Assembly: GCA_013397695.1 (NCBI GenBank)
Contig: VYZI01000053.1
Location: forward strand, 1,900,174 to 1,964,173
Origin: Centropus unirufus
Lineage: Eukaryota; Chordata; Aves; Cuculiformes; Centropidae
Length of the DNA stretch: 64,000 bases
Reading direction: 5' to 3'
The notes below the pieces were generated by a model. It did no database searches and was not told the DNA's origin. It saw nothing but the letters and a program-made list of their open reading frames with translations. The position numbers and the translations under genes were made by a program. Shown piece by piece: positions 14,701 to 24,975 of this stretch. Within the stretch, counting starts at the first letter, position 1. Each line of letters opens with the position of its first letter.

Positions 14701-17700
14701 TGAATATCTTGCAAATCTTTGCGAGTCTCTCACATTCCCCAGAACCCAAACCAGATTTGCATCTCAGTCTGGATTATTAATATCTATTCGAGGCTTTTGT
14801 CCTGCTTTGACTTTGGTGTTTTCTTCCATGATCCTCTTCTGATCTCTGGAGCTGATCTGCATCAGGATGCAAGGATGTCTCTTGTTGAAACAGTGCATTA
14901 GTTCTGCTCACCTGTTCCCAAATGCCTCCTTATCAGAAGGATTTCAGGGCAGCAGCTAGCCTACACTATCCATAGGCACTCAAAATACATCTCATGATCT
15001 CATTTGATACTTTTTAGGACCAACTACAGCCATATTAATCTCTTAATTAGCAGCACTGGATTCTGCAAGTTCTCTATGTTAAACAGCTCACCTGACCTTG
15101 CCCAAAGCCTGATATTACATCCAGAGTCCAAAGAAGCTTCAGTGAAGACACTCACCTTGCTCAAAATATTCACCAAAATCCCCAAACAAAATCCACAAGT
15201 CTGCTCCAGCATTTGTTGTAATGCCTTATTCCTTAATGTTTTAACTCTATTTTGTATAACATTTTCATCTTGGCGAGGTCTGGCGAGTAAGAGAGACTGT
15301 GACACTACTATCAAACTCTACATAAGCACTGACACCTAACACAGTAAGAACCAGTGTGCCAAGTAATCCTTAGGCTCTTTCAGACTTTTGCACTTTTCTA
15401 AATCGAGAAAAAACAATCCAGCCTTCCCCACAAGGAAACTGTTCAGCCTTATTTTCCCCATTTGGCAAGTGTGGTAAACACCACAATGACAAATTTGTAG
15501 TTATTGAACAAGAAGAAAATCCTGACAACCCTAACAAAGCAAGATGAGTAATTCAGTGCTGGAAAACAAGAACATTCCTAAATTCAATTCACCAGCTGCC
15601 AAGAGAAGAGATAAATATTTTTATCTCTTCCCACACAGCATTAGCCCTAGGGCAGGAAAGGGATTCCCCCATGGATATGCCCACCATGCCGATTCAACCA
15701 GAAGCATCTAATTCAGTAACTAGCAAGGTACTCAATCAGAGAGAATACTTCAGTACAGCCATTCTTGTGTACCTTTAATAAGCTTTTATATTTGAAATAT
15801 ACTTTAACATATACACCTATTTCCATACTGAGAAAGAACAAAAGTGTGGTGCACTGGGAAAAGCCTGTGTTTTAAATGCAAATATGGCTAATTTGGTATT
15901 CTACCAGGCACATAAATCCATGTACTTAGAATATGGCGATAGAGCCATATTGTGTAGCTCACCTGCAGAACTACCACAGTCCTACCTAAAGGGTTAGGGT
16001 GCACACGAAACTGTGCTGAAGACTGCAGTAACAAGGGCTAATACAGAGATGCAGAAACACTTCTTCCATGCAGACAGGAATGCAACGTGCATGGGTGTGC
16101 TCAGAGGGTGGAAATAACACACAAGCTGGCCCTGGCAAGTCCAAATGCCATAAGAGCCACAAAACAATGAGCCACCACAGTGCTGCGATGAAGCAGGCAA
16201 ATTCCCTGTTCTGTCTGTGAGTTTATTTCCTACCAGAATGGAGCTGTTGCAATTCACACAATAAAGAATACCTGCTAGGATGACCCAGAGAGCAGGGGGG
16301 AGATGATCACACGTGAGAGGATCCCCTCCTCACTCCCTCCAACAAGTGTTTATCCAGAAAGCCCGACGCTGAGCGAGGTATGATCTCTCTATAAATAGAC
16401 AAGGAGCTAACAGTAGCAAGGGAAAACAACTATTTAAGACCAAGGACAAAGCTGGCTACTGCACAAACAATAAGAGCCTATCATAAGAAAAAGCTGAGGC
16501 TGAATGGACTTAGAGCCAGGAAGGTAAGGCGTAACCTCCTGCGGGAACGTCCGAGGTAAAAACAAAATGGATATGGTTAACGGCATTGCAACTAGCTTAA
16601 AGGACAGCAAAAACATAGGACACTCATTCCTTGACTGTCTTTTTTAAATTTGCAACTGAAATAGATATCCACTGCTGCACTAATTGTCAAGTTCAGTATG
16701 CTCTACAGTAAGAAAACAGAAACCTATGAAAATAAAACACTCATACAAGCTTTAGGTGTAACACTGCAACTGTTATCACCACAGTTCCGCTAATTACTTT
16801 TTTTTCTGTAAAATTCTCCTACTGCTTTGACCTCAGACCAGTTTCCAGGGTTTATTTTGGGTTACAGAGGCTATGTCACAGTTCCATGTGCTGCATGGCC
16901 CCTAAGGTAGGTTTCCACATCTCACCCTCCAAGACCCCTGGGCCAAAGACAAAACCTCAGAATTTTCATCCATGCCTGACTTAAAAAAGCAAAGCCACCA
17001 ATACAAACCCAGGGTAAACAGAGCTCTGAAGTGAGGGTAATTTTCAGCACTAATTCTTACTTCCTCCACTTCCAGTGGGGAATAAACAACATCACAGTAG
17101 CCAACACATGGGGCTGTACTGGTCCAACCCTTGCACATCAAGCTTCTTTTGCGGGCAGAGTTACCATCAGAACATCCCCAATCGCTTTAGACAACTATTT
17201 GGTGACTGAGATTTGCATCAGCCTGACCACCTCTGCAACTGGAAAAGTGCAGCACGGATAGCAGGAATAAGTGCCACCTCCTGCAGCAAGCAGCTCACTA
17301 ACACAAAAGTCAAGTGAGAAGGATAAAACCCGACAGGGAGAAGAAAAGCAGTCAAAACCTGGAGACAGGGAAGGTTTGTGATGCAGAATAGTTCCTCCAA
17401 CCTAACCAGCCAAGGCAGCAACACACAGGAAATCAGATTCATTCACCTCCATGTCAAGTGAGCAAATAAAGCATGAATCTTCTGCCTTCGTATGATAGTG
17501 AACTCTGAAGCAACATAGGACAGGTTTTCAAAATCCCTATATAAGTGAAAGTTGGACTAAGTCTAGTCTGGCACCAAAGATGGTGTTAAAGCCTTTTAGA
17601 GCTGAAGAAGGCACTAAGACTTGCATAAGGCAAGCAGAAACAAAACGTTAGGCTGTTCCCCAACTCTGATACATTGAGTTTCACTGATAACAGAGCTGCT

Positions 17701-20700
17701 GTGACAGTCAGCAAGCACAGGAAGGGAACAGCTGAACCGGTTTTACACCGTTTCTAGAACCTGACCAAATTATTTACAAGTCACTCCATATTTTCAGTGG
17801 GAACTGCCATACAGAGTCCTCTGTACTCGGCCATCTCATTTCCCCTGCCCTGTGGGGCTCAGTTTAGCTCTCTAGGCAGCTGTCAGGGCAGTGAACAAGA
17901 GCAGCTGTGGTTTCCTGTTAGTGCTGGCTCTAGCACGCAAGTCACCGCGTCAGCAAGGGGAAGAGGGATCTGACCCACAGCACTACTTCAGCTACACCCA
18001 GAGCCTGCTCAGACGCAGAAATACTAAATTTGGATCATAAGCAATTCCCGTTCCAGCACACAAGAAAATTGCTTATCTCCATGTTCACATCAGGATGAGG
18101 AGGCATCTTGCTGTATTCTCCCAGCAAACAGTGATAATGCAGAAAACGGAGTCTTTAAAACCTGGATTTGCACGTTGGACATACCAAGAGCCCAACTACT
18201 GACACGGGTATAGTCATGACCATTCTTGAATGATTCCTGAAGCATAGAGGAGAAGCACACCAAAAGAATCACCACCTCGAGATGCAGAGGTTTGCAACTT
18301 CCAAAGTATAATTCAAGGATCAATTTCTACAACAATTACCTAGGTACGCACCACAGGATGCAAAAAAAAAAAAAAAACAAACCAAAAAACGTTATTTTGG
18401 GGATCTCTCCACAAGGAGGAACGTCCCCGCCCCAGGTTATAAACTGACAAGAAAGCACGTTTAGTATTTGGTGCCAGTATTCCTGAAAATCTTCTTCTCT
18501 TGACCCAATGAAGAATCATCTGCACTAACATGTAGTGACAAAGCCAACAATAAAGATGATTTATGATCCTACACCTGTTCTGAGGGGAGCGAAGAGAGTA
18601 GGAAAAGCCAATAAAAATAGGAAACTATTTAATAGCTATGCCTTAGGCTGTTAGAACTTCAGGTATTAAGAGCATCATACTTCAAAATGACACTCAAGGT
18701 TCCCAAAGTGTAGAAATTTGCCTGGGCAAGAGATGCAAGACATCTCAAATTTGCCCTCATCCAGCCCAAGCCCATGTGGTCTCCCACTCCATGTCTGCAT
18801 CAGGCCAGACAGAAGCCTTATTTTCAAACCAGCCCTCTTCTAGCATTCCCTCTGCTGAGCTATTCCAACTTGCAGGTAACGGAGAAGGAGGTACAGAAGG
18901 ACTACAAGGCAAGGGAGCTACTGCAGGGCTGCTGGCAGGTATCTGCAGCTGGGAGTTTTAAACTTGTTTTATGAACATCAACCTCACATTAAGGAGTCTG
19001 GCACTTCCCAAGTTTGGGTTGGAATGCTAAGCAGGGGTTGAGGTTTCACCTCAAAGAAACTGAGGGCAAGGTCAGTGACAGAAGGAACCTAATCTAACCG
19101 GTGTAACCTTAAGATAAAAACATTTAGTAGAAACAGAAGGTGCTGCTCAAGTGCAGATAATACAAATGATTATTTAATCCATTTCCTCAAGTAATTGAGG
19201 TGCCTCCAGGTTTAGAGCATTTAATTCAAGATTTTTCAATCTTATTTACAGTATAAATTTTTCACTGGTTCATAGCTAAAGCTGTAAAGGACGTTATAGG
19301 CAATGTACAGAAGTCACGTAAAATCACTAATGAAGTATTTTATTGTGGGTGTACAAAAAGAAAGAGGAACAAGACAGTGTTTAAAAGACCAAAAACCATT
19401 TATTTTCTCGCATTCCATACTTGAGTCTTTAAGCACACTGTGATCATTTGTCTAATCTGCATACAGAACAGTATTTTAATATTCTTTAAACAGCATCTGA
19501 TACTGAGTTTACTAGTAAGTAATAAATGGGTGTACCATGTACTCTCTCTGCAAATGTATTTACAGATGTAAAGTGAAATTTTATTACAATTGATCTAACA
19601 TGTAACCCTCAAGAAATACAAGAGATGAGCATCTGAAGTACGATGCTCCTTAAAAGAATGGCAGAGATGACAAAGCATCCCTTACTTGCTAGTGATTACC
19701 TAGCAGTGACTGAAAGGTACATCTTTCTTAGTACAAAACACAGATATTTTAAAAAAATCATTTTTCAGTAAGGGCAAAGCTAGAGGTCAGAATTCTGCAT
19801 CTGACAAGGTCTGGAAGCTGTGCACCTCCTACTGCTCTGCAAACCCTCCAGATGCCAGCTCTCCCCTTCTCCTAAGGCAGGGCCTTATGGCCTTAGGTGC
19901 TTCTTGCTGGTGTGAATTACTTGCATTGAGCACGAGACACTTCTGTAAATTCTCCCATATCACACTGCCAGAAGTTTTTAGTTTTATTTCACTGGGCTCT
20001 GCAGCTTTTTCCCTGCGGAATCTACTAGTATTCCAGTTTAAAATCAGTTGTAGACAAATACTCAAGTTGTTGGTGCAATTTCAGTGGATCCAGTCACCCA
20101 TAAAGGCAGAAATATCTTTAGTGCCGCTTTTCTTTGCGGTACAGGTAGAAACATTCCACTTCCTCCTAACTTTTTTTTTTTATTTGAAGTTCCAAGCAGT
20201 TGATCTACGCTTATCCCATGTCCCATTTCAGTTCACGACAAAACAAAGCCATATCTGGCATCCGATCGTTAGCCAATTCCTAGAGAGCATTAAGAAGGTG
20301 AAATTAATCTATAATCACTTGCACTGAGAAGAGTGGAAAGATCATTTGTATTCTTTCCCTGAACACACCGATGGATGGGGAGCAGCACAGGAAGAAAGGG
20401 ACTATCGAGACTTCCTATTTTCTTTAGCTGTCATCCCCAACTGCCTCAAAATTTACAGTTGTAACTTCCCATAAATGTTCCCATGTTTGCTCCAGTGTCA
20501 GTACAATAAGAAATGCCACTGAAAATCAAGAAATCTTGTAGATTAGGTAGAAACCTTAGGTATCCACTAACCCCAGTCGTGTTTTTTTGTTCATATACAG
20601 AGCATTGTATAAGTCATTGTTGTGAAAACATTAATTCTCCCCATTAACATTAATTTAGAAGAGATTACAGCAGTGTGTAGCTCCCTGCAGAATAAGCTTC

Positions 20701-22347
20701 AGCCATACACAACTTCAGCCGCAGCTCAGCCTGATGCTGCTGGTAGCTCTAGTACCAAGTCATCACCAGAAGCCGAATTACCCCGTTAATTAAGAATTAC
20801 ACATGCTATAGGATGTTAGCAACATATTTGACTTTGGAAAGTTAGAAACCACAGCAGCAGGACAAACTGTACTGCAAAGACAAAAATCCCCATGTCATGC
20901 ACCCACGCCAGCCGACTTGTTTATCAGGAACACATTTACCCAGGAATACCCTTCCTGCTCCGTACTAAGAGTCAGAGGTCTCCACTGATAAGAAATCAGG
21001 GGAAACCACAAAGCTGGTCTATGCTGAAGAAAAACAGATGGATTTATGGACCACGGCAGTTCTGGTGCGAGACACAGTCCTGGTAAGGACTGCACTGATG
21101 AGCAGAGCTCCCAAGCCAGTCATGCTGAAGGACATCTGTATTTGTTTTCCAGGGAAATGCCACCTACCCTGGTTCCTCCCAGGCTGATCCCACATGAGCC
21201 CTGTGGTACCATAGGGAATTTCTAGTGGGATTTTCTCTTCGCACAGGCACCGTGTTAGCCTCCCCTATGCCCGGCCATCCTTCTCTAGGAAAAACCACTC
21301 CTGGCACTCCTTGGGGAGCCAGCGTAGGGATACTGGGAAAGCTTGTTGTTTTCCTCTACTAATGCATGCTGGATGAGCGCTGGGGTTTTGAGGACGGACA
21401 CAGGATGGCTTCTCCAACTCATGGCTCCCAAGCAAACACTTCTAGTGTGGGGTTTCCATGCACTTTCCAGTGTAAAGGATGGAGTGGGACAGAGCATTCG
21501 CAGCTCGGGTAACCAGGAAAACACTGCAGGCACTGGGACAGAGGAAAGGAGGGAGAGAAGCCTCTTTCTCCTGGCAGAGGGAGCACTAGAGAGGCCGGGG
21601 CGAAGGGTTTGGGTCCAAAGGGACCTCAAAACCCCTCCAGTTCGCACCTCAACCCATGACTAGGGACGCCTCCCACTGGATCCAGTTGCTCCAAGCCTCA
21701 TCCAACCCGGCCTTCAGCACTTCCAGGGAAGGCGCAGCCCCAACCTCCCTGAGCAACCCGCGCCAGCGTTCCACCACCCTCCAAGAATTCCTTCTCTACG
21801 CCCTCTCTTTCGCTTCCCCCTCCCCACCCGCAGCCATTCCCACTCGCCCCATCCTTAAGTGCTTCCACAAATCCCCTCTCCCAGCTTTCCACCAGCGCCT
21901 GGGAGCGCTTGGATCCCCTTGGAGCCGAGCAACCCCCGCTCCCAGCGCCCCCCCCGCCTCACCTCCCTTGCAGGGCGTGCGGTGCTGGCTGTGCTGCGCC
22001 CGGTAGCCCTCGATCACCTCCCACTCGCCATTGTCGCGCTTGATGGGGAAGGAGACGCTGAGCACATGGTTGCAGGGCTTGATGATGCGCAGGATCCCCC
22101 GCACGCGGTGCCGCCGCTCCTCCATGCTCTCCCGGGTGCGCAGCCCTTCCACCAGTTTGTCCTCCACGATCCCGGCGCCCCGGTCGAAGAACCCTTCCAC
22201 CATCTTGAAGAAGTTGGGGTCGTCCTCCTTCGCCCCAGCCTCGCTGTAATGCCGCCTCCCCCCTACCCGCCACACCGACACCACCGCCGCCCCGCCGGGC
22301 TCCGCGGCCAGGCGGGAAGCCAGCAGCTCGCCCAGGTACCGGTACAT
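2548..22347 (-). CDS. GLUD1: GLUD1, mitochondrial glutamate dehydrogenase, 5' part (exons 1-6)
   Basis: Glutamate dehydrogenase interconverts glutamate and 2-oxoglutarate plus ammonia with NAD(P) in the mitochondrial matrix. The coding sequence is join 22347-21963, 10753-10673, 9821-9766, 8881-8818, 7191-7097 and 2727-2548 on the minus strand: 861 nt, residues 1-287. Every junction has AG/GT ends and the phases agree. The protein starts MYRYLGE, has a short Arg-rich transit peptide ending near RRHYSEA (about residue 34), then the conserved EDDPNFFKMVEGFFDRG segment. The family signature PFGGAKAG places the catalytic Lys at about residue 163, and PAPDMSTGE places the catalytic Asp at about 205. 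The start codon has a GCGCC-ATG context. The transit peptide is about 20 residues shorter than I recall for the human protein. Exons for the NAD domain, antenna and C-terminus must lie left of position 1. Identity is near certain; the gene is cut by the window edge, not broken. Confidence 0.97.
2728..7096 (-). other. GLUD1 intron 5
   Basis: This intron lies between exons 5 and 6 (about 4.4 kb). It contains one short CR1 3' end (about 5370-5445). The rest is AT-rich unique sequence with scattered chance ORFs; the longest (4129-3683, minus, 148 codons) resembles no protein I know. Confidence 0.75.
5370..5445 (+). mobile_element. CR1 3'-end fragment
   Basis: The stretch contains GGAACTAGATGATCTTTAAG followed by TTCTGAACCAAACCATC, matching the CR1 3' terminal consensus in plus orientation. 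It is short and diverged. Confidence 0.7.
7097..7191 (-). CDS. GLUD1: GLUD1 exon 5
   Basis: This 95-nt exon runs from CAACAG| to TAT|GTGAGT. It encodes PGIDVPAPDMSTGEREM and SWIADTYANTIGHY. The Asp of PAPD is the catalytic Asp of the family (about residue 205 here). Confidence 0.97.
8818..8881 (-). CDS. GLUD1: GLUD1 exon 4
   Basis: This 64-nt exon runs from CTGTAG| to ATTG|GTATGT. It encodes DNELEKITRRF and TMELAKKGFIG in phase with exons 3 and 5. Confidence 0.96.
9766..9821 (-). CDS. GLUD1: GLUD1 exon 3
   Basis: This 56-nt exon runs from TTGTAG| to ACA|GTAAGC. It encodes DVPFGGAKAGVKINPKNYT, the glutamate/leucine dehydrogenase active-site signature with the catalytic Lys (about residue 163). 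Confidence 0.97.
10673..10753 (-). CDS. GLUD1: GLUD1 exon 2
   Basis: This 81-nt exon is bounded by CTGCAG| upstream and GTTG|GTAAGT downstream. It encodes GIRYSLDVSVDEVKALASL and TYKCAVV. The Cys in YKC corresponds to the residue described as ADP-ribosylated by SIRT4 in the mammalian enzyme (established knowledge, not seen here). Confidence 0.96.
10754..21962 (-). other. GLUD1 intron 1
   Basis: This intron is about 11.2 kb of mostly unique, AT-rich sequence. It contains an A-rich tract at about 18361-18388, a T-run near 20171 and a CR1 fragment close to exon 1 (about 21600-21830). A 195-codon plus-strand ORF at 12570-13157 has no recognisable domain. I found no RNA gene or second protein gene. 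Confidence 0.75.
21600..21830 (-). mobile_element. CR1 fragment
   Basis: Words such as CCCACTGGATCCAGTTGCTC, CTTCCAGGGAAGGCGCAGCC and CGCCAGCGTTCCACCACCCT match the CR1 3' region in reverse orientation. It is more GC-rich than the other copies, probably because it lies at the edge of the CpG-rich promoter. Confidence 0.8.
21963..22347 (-). CDS. GLUD1: GLUD1 exon 1 (coding part)
   Basis: This exon encodes residues 1-128 plus one nt: transit peptide, mature N-terminus and the start of the substrate-binding domain, ending ...HRTPCKG. The donor is GGGAG|GTGAGG, with GT at 21962-21961. An open frame continues to 21796 but that part is intron (and CR1-like), so the longer 183-residue reading is not used. 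Confidence 0.97.
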
Positions 22348-22398
22348 GGCGCTTCCCTACGGAGCGGGGCGGCGGGAGAGCCGGGAGCCGCCGCCGCC

Positions 22399-22404
22399 TT
22401 TAAA
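22399..22404 (-). promoter_or_regulatory. TATA-like TTTAAA upstream of GLUD1 ATG
   Basis: TTTAAA lies 52 bp upstream of the GLUD1 start codon in otherwise GC-rich DNA. It is the only AT-rich hexamer near the start. If used it would leave a very short leader, so its role is doubtful. Confidence 0.25.
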
Positions 22405-22412
22405 CGGACCCC

Positions 22413-22434
22413 GGGGTGAGGGGAGGGAGCGGGG
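22413..22434 (+). promoter_or_regulatory. G-quadruplex motif at the GLUD1 promoter
   Basis: Four G-runs (4, 4, 3 and 4 Gs) are separated by loops of 3, 1 and 3 nt. This fits the standard G3+N1-7 quadruplex pattern on the plus strand, which is the GLUD1 template strand. It sits directly against the assembly gap. Confidence 0.65.
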
Positions 22435-22570
22435 NNNNNNNNNNNNNNNNNNNNNNNNNNNNNNNNNNNNNNNNNNNNNNNNNNNNNNNNNNNNNNNNNN
22501 NNNNNNNNNNNNNNNNNNNNNNNNNNNNNNNNNNNNNNNNNNNNNNNNNNNNNNNNNNNNNNNNNNNNNN
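22435..22570. other. Assembly gap (136 N)
   Basis: A run of N interrupts the promoter between the GLUD1 start and the GC-rich tandem array. The true length is unknown and could hide further repeat units and the GLUD1 transcription start. Confidence 0.99.
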
Positions 22571-23325
22571 GGCGATCGCGGAGGGCGGGGCGAGAGCGCG
22601 CGGAGAGGGGGCGTGGCTTGAGTCATGCCACGCCCCCGATTCGGAGCCGCCCCCGGCGCGATTCGCGGAGGGAGGAGGCGTGGCATAAGTCAAGCTACGC
22701 CCCCCTCCCAAATCGGAACCGCCCCCCGGCGCAATTCGCGGATGGAGGGGGCGTGGTAAGACTCGAGCCACGCCCCCATTGGAGCCACCCCGGCGCGATT
22801 CGTGGAGGGCGTGGTTATAATCAAGCCACGCCCCTCCCCCCCGATTCGCGGAGGGAGGGGGCGTGGAAAGAATCAAGTCACGCCCCTCTCGAAGCCGCTC
22901 CGGCGCGATTCGCGGATGGAGGGGGCGTGATAAGACTCAAGCCACGCCTCCCGGTGCGATTCGCGGACGGAGGGGGCGTGGTGAGACTAAAGTCACGCCC
23001 TCTCGGAGTCGCCCCGGCGCGATTCGCGGAGGGGGCGTGGTAAAGATCAAATCACGCCCCCTCCCCTTTCAGAGCCGCCCCCGGCGCAATCCGTGAGGGG
23101 CGTGGCAGGAATTAAGCCACGCCCCCTTCCCATTCGGAGCCGCCCCCTGGCGCGATTCGCGGGTGCAGGGGGCGAAATAAAGCCACGCCCCCATCGGAGC
23201 AACCCCTGGTCGATTCGCGGATGGGGCGTGGTCATCACCAAGTCACGCCCCCCAGTTCGGCACCGCCCCCATGCGATTCGCGGAGGGGCGCGGTGGGCGG
23301 GGCACACTCCAAGCCCCGCCCCCCG
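22571..23325. repeat. GC-rich tandem array of inverted Sp/KLF-type boxes
   Basis: About twelve units are spaced 46-73 bp apart (often 63-67), each starting near ATTCGCGG or a variant (22661, 22734, 22798, 22844, 22908, 22959, 23022, 23088, 23155, 23213, 23276). Most contain GGGGGCGTGG, a loop of 9-11 nt resembling TAAGACTCAAG, and CCACGCCCCC. The cleanest hairpins are 22607-22637 (11-bp arms, 9-nt loop containing TGAGTCA) and 22747-22777 (10-bp arms). GGGGCGTGG/CCACGCCC matches the known Sp/KLF binding class. The array lies between the divergent GLUD1 and SHLD2 starts. Confidence 0.9.
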
Positions 23326-23329
23326 ATCC

Positions 23330-23380
23330 TGTAGTGCCCGGGCGCTGGGCGGGAGCGCGTGGAGCCGCCCGCGGGCTCCG
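23330..23380 (+). other. SHLD2: Possible SHLD2 non-coding exon 1 (3' part and donor)
   Basis: A GC-rich stretch ends in GGCTCCG|GTAGGT, a good 5' splice site, just right of the tandem array. The next good acceptor upstream of the SHLD2 ATG is at about 41728, giving an 18 kb first intron. The transcription start is unknown and other donors may be used; a cDNA would decide. Confidence 0.35.
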
Positions 23381-23479
23381 GTAGGTTCGGCTGGAGCAGG
23401 GGCCGCCCCCTCACCCCGCCCGGGCCGCTTCCCTTTCCGCTTGTGGGGGCCGCCAGCAGCCGCGGCTCGTCCTTCCCTC

Positions 23480-23635
23480 CCCCGCCCTCTTGCTCTTCTT
23501 TTCCATCCTCTTCCTTTTCCCGCCCTCTTTTCGCTCCTTCTTCCCCCTCTCTTTTCCCGCCTTTTTTCCCTCATCTCCAGTCTCTCCTTCCCCTGTCCCC
23601 CCTCACGCCTCCCGTTCCCCTCTTCATTTTAGAAG
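23480..23635 (+). repeat. Long polypyrimidine tract (plus strand)
   Basis: About 150 bp consists almost entirely of C and T on the plus strand, with runs such as CCTCTTCCTTTTCCCGCCCT and very few purines. It is not a simple tandem repeat. Such strand asymmetry can favour triplex (H-DNA) structure. Confidence 0.75.
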
Positions 23636-24854
23636 GAATGCGCCTTTTCTCTAGGGCGAGGCTGCTCGATTAGAAAATACAAGGGGCTTTCTTACAGCTT
23701 GTGGGAGGCCCGTGCCCTTCAGGCAGGAACAACCGGGGCATTCCTTTATGGAAATCTATGGGAATCCCTCTAGCTCCTATGGAGACCCAAGGGCTGTGGG
23801 AAAATAATGCGGTTTTGGTGTGTTTTTATCAGCAGGAAGCTTAGTCGCAGGCGCTGAGCATGCATAAACTTTTCAGGTATTCGAATTTGATGTTGATTCC
23901 ACGTTTTTCCTCGACCTGAAGTTTCCTGCGGGGTTGTTACAAGGACCAGTAATAGGAATGGTCACCTCTGTAGTGGCCATGGTTTATAAGCACAGTCTAG
24001 GGAATAAACATCCTTGATAGATGTTTATTCCTTCCTTCCCATAGAAAGGGGAGCAAGTGAGGAGCTTGTTCCTAGGCTGGTTTGTTACTCGGCTCTTCCT
24101 ACAGGGCTTTGGAAAGATGGTTCTTCATGCCATGTTCTCCTCAGCTAAAACTCAGCTTCCCTACAAGCTCTTCACTTCCAAAAACGTGCAGGAAGGAAGG
24201 CAGTGAAAGGTACAATTAATCCCCATCAGCTCATTATTTTCACCGGGTTCTGTGCGTTATTTAGAATACTCCTTCACAGACCCAAAGGTTGAGTGAAAAA
24301 TAGGATGAACCACTTTGCTCAGGTGTGTAGATTTAGATCAAAACGAGGTTAACGAGGCTTCCATCCTGCCTTCAGCTGTGTCACCTCTAATTTATAATTA
24401 ATCAATGTTAACGATTGGCTGCTTGCAGTATCAGGTTGTGTTTTCCATTCTGTGTTGGAGACTGAGTATGGGATGGGATTGTATGGGAACAAAGTGGGTT
24501 TCTCCATGGATCCAACCTTGTAATTGTGTCTCAAGTCATGGCAGCACCGCAGCTGCCCACTTTTCTAACCAGGACTGGATTTCACCAAAATATTCCACAA
24601 CCTGCGTGCTGGATGCTAAGAACAGCTAAGCCCGTATTTTACATTTCTTAGAGTTTAAATATTGTAAATTCAAAAATAGGTATTTGCTTTTTTTTTTTGC
24701 TTATTTTTGTGAATGACATCACGTGTCTGGTTTACAGGTGCTTTACCAGCTTCAGCCGGTCCCCAGCTTGTTTTTGTTTGCTTCAAATCCCGTGTGGAGG
24801 CAAGAGTAGCCATGCTGCCTGAGAGATTACAAGAAAAATAGGAATAGGAGTCAG

Positions 24855-24975
24855 ATGCCCTATTCCAGTGTTCCAGAAAGGCTCTTCACCCAGTGGGTGG
24901 TGGAGCACTGGAGCATGTCCCTAGGGAAGCAGTCATGGTGCCAAGCCTGGCTAGTCCAGAAGCATTTGGACACAC
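24855..24975 (+). mobile_element. CR1 fragment
   Basis: AGAAAGGCTCTTCACCCAGT, GGAGCACTGGAGCATGTCCC and CAAGCCTGGCTAGTCCAGAA match the CR1 3' region in plus orientation. The copy is diverged and lacks the terminal tail. Confidence 0.8.

Larger units (their letters stand above)
21963..23480. promoter_or_regulatory. Divergent GLUD1/SHLD2 CpG-island promoter region
   Basis: The stretch is dense in CpG and GC boxes, from GLUD1 exon 1 through the tandem array to about 23.48 kb. GLUD1 reads left and SHLD2 reads right. The same head-to-head order is known for human GLUD1 and SHLD2 (FAM35A) on 10q23. The SHLD2 start was not seen directly and is inferred from this arrangement. Confidence 0.75.

Noticed and set aside
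18361..18388. A-rich tract as a processed-retrocopy tail
   Set aside because: No cDNA-like sequence or ORF next to it and no target-site duplication visible.
21859..22419. 186-codon plus-strand ORF opposite GLUD1 exon 1
   Set aside because: Shadow of the conserved GLUD1 exon on the other strand.
22618..23574. ORFs of 141, 158, 175 and 179 codons on both strands in the GC-rich array
   Set aside because: Products of stop-poor GC-rich repeats around an assembly gap; Arg/Pro/Gly-rich with no domain.
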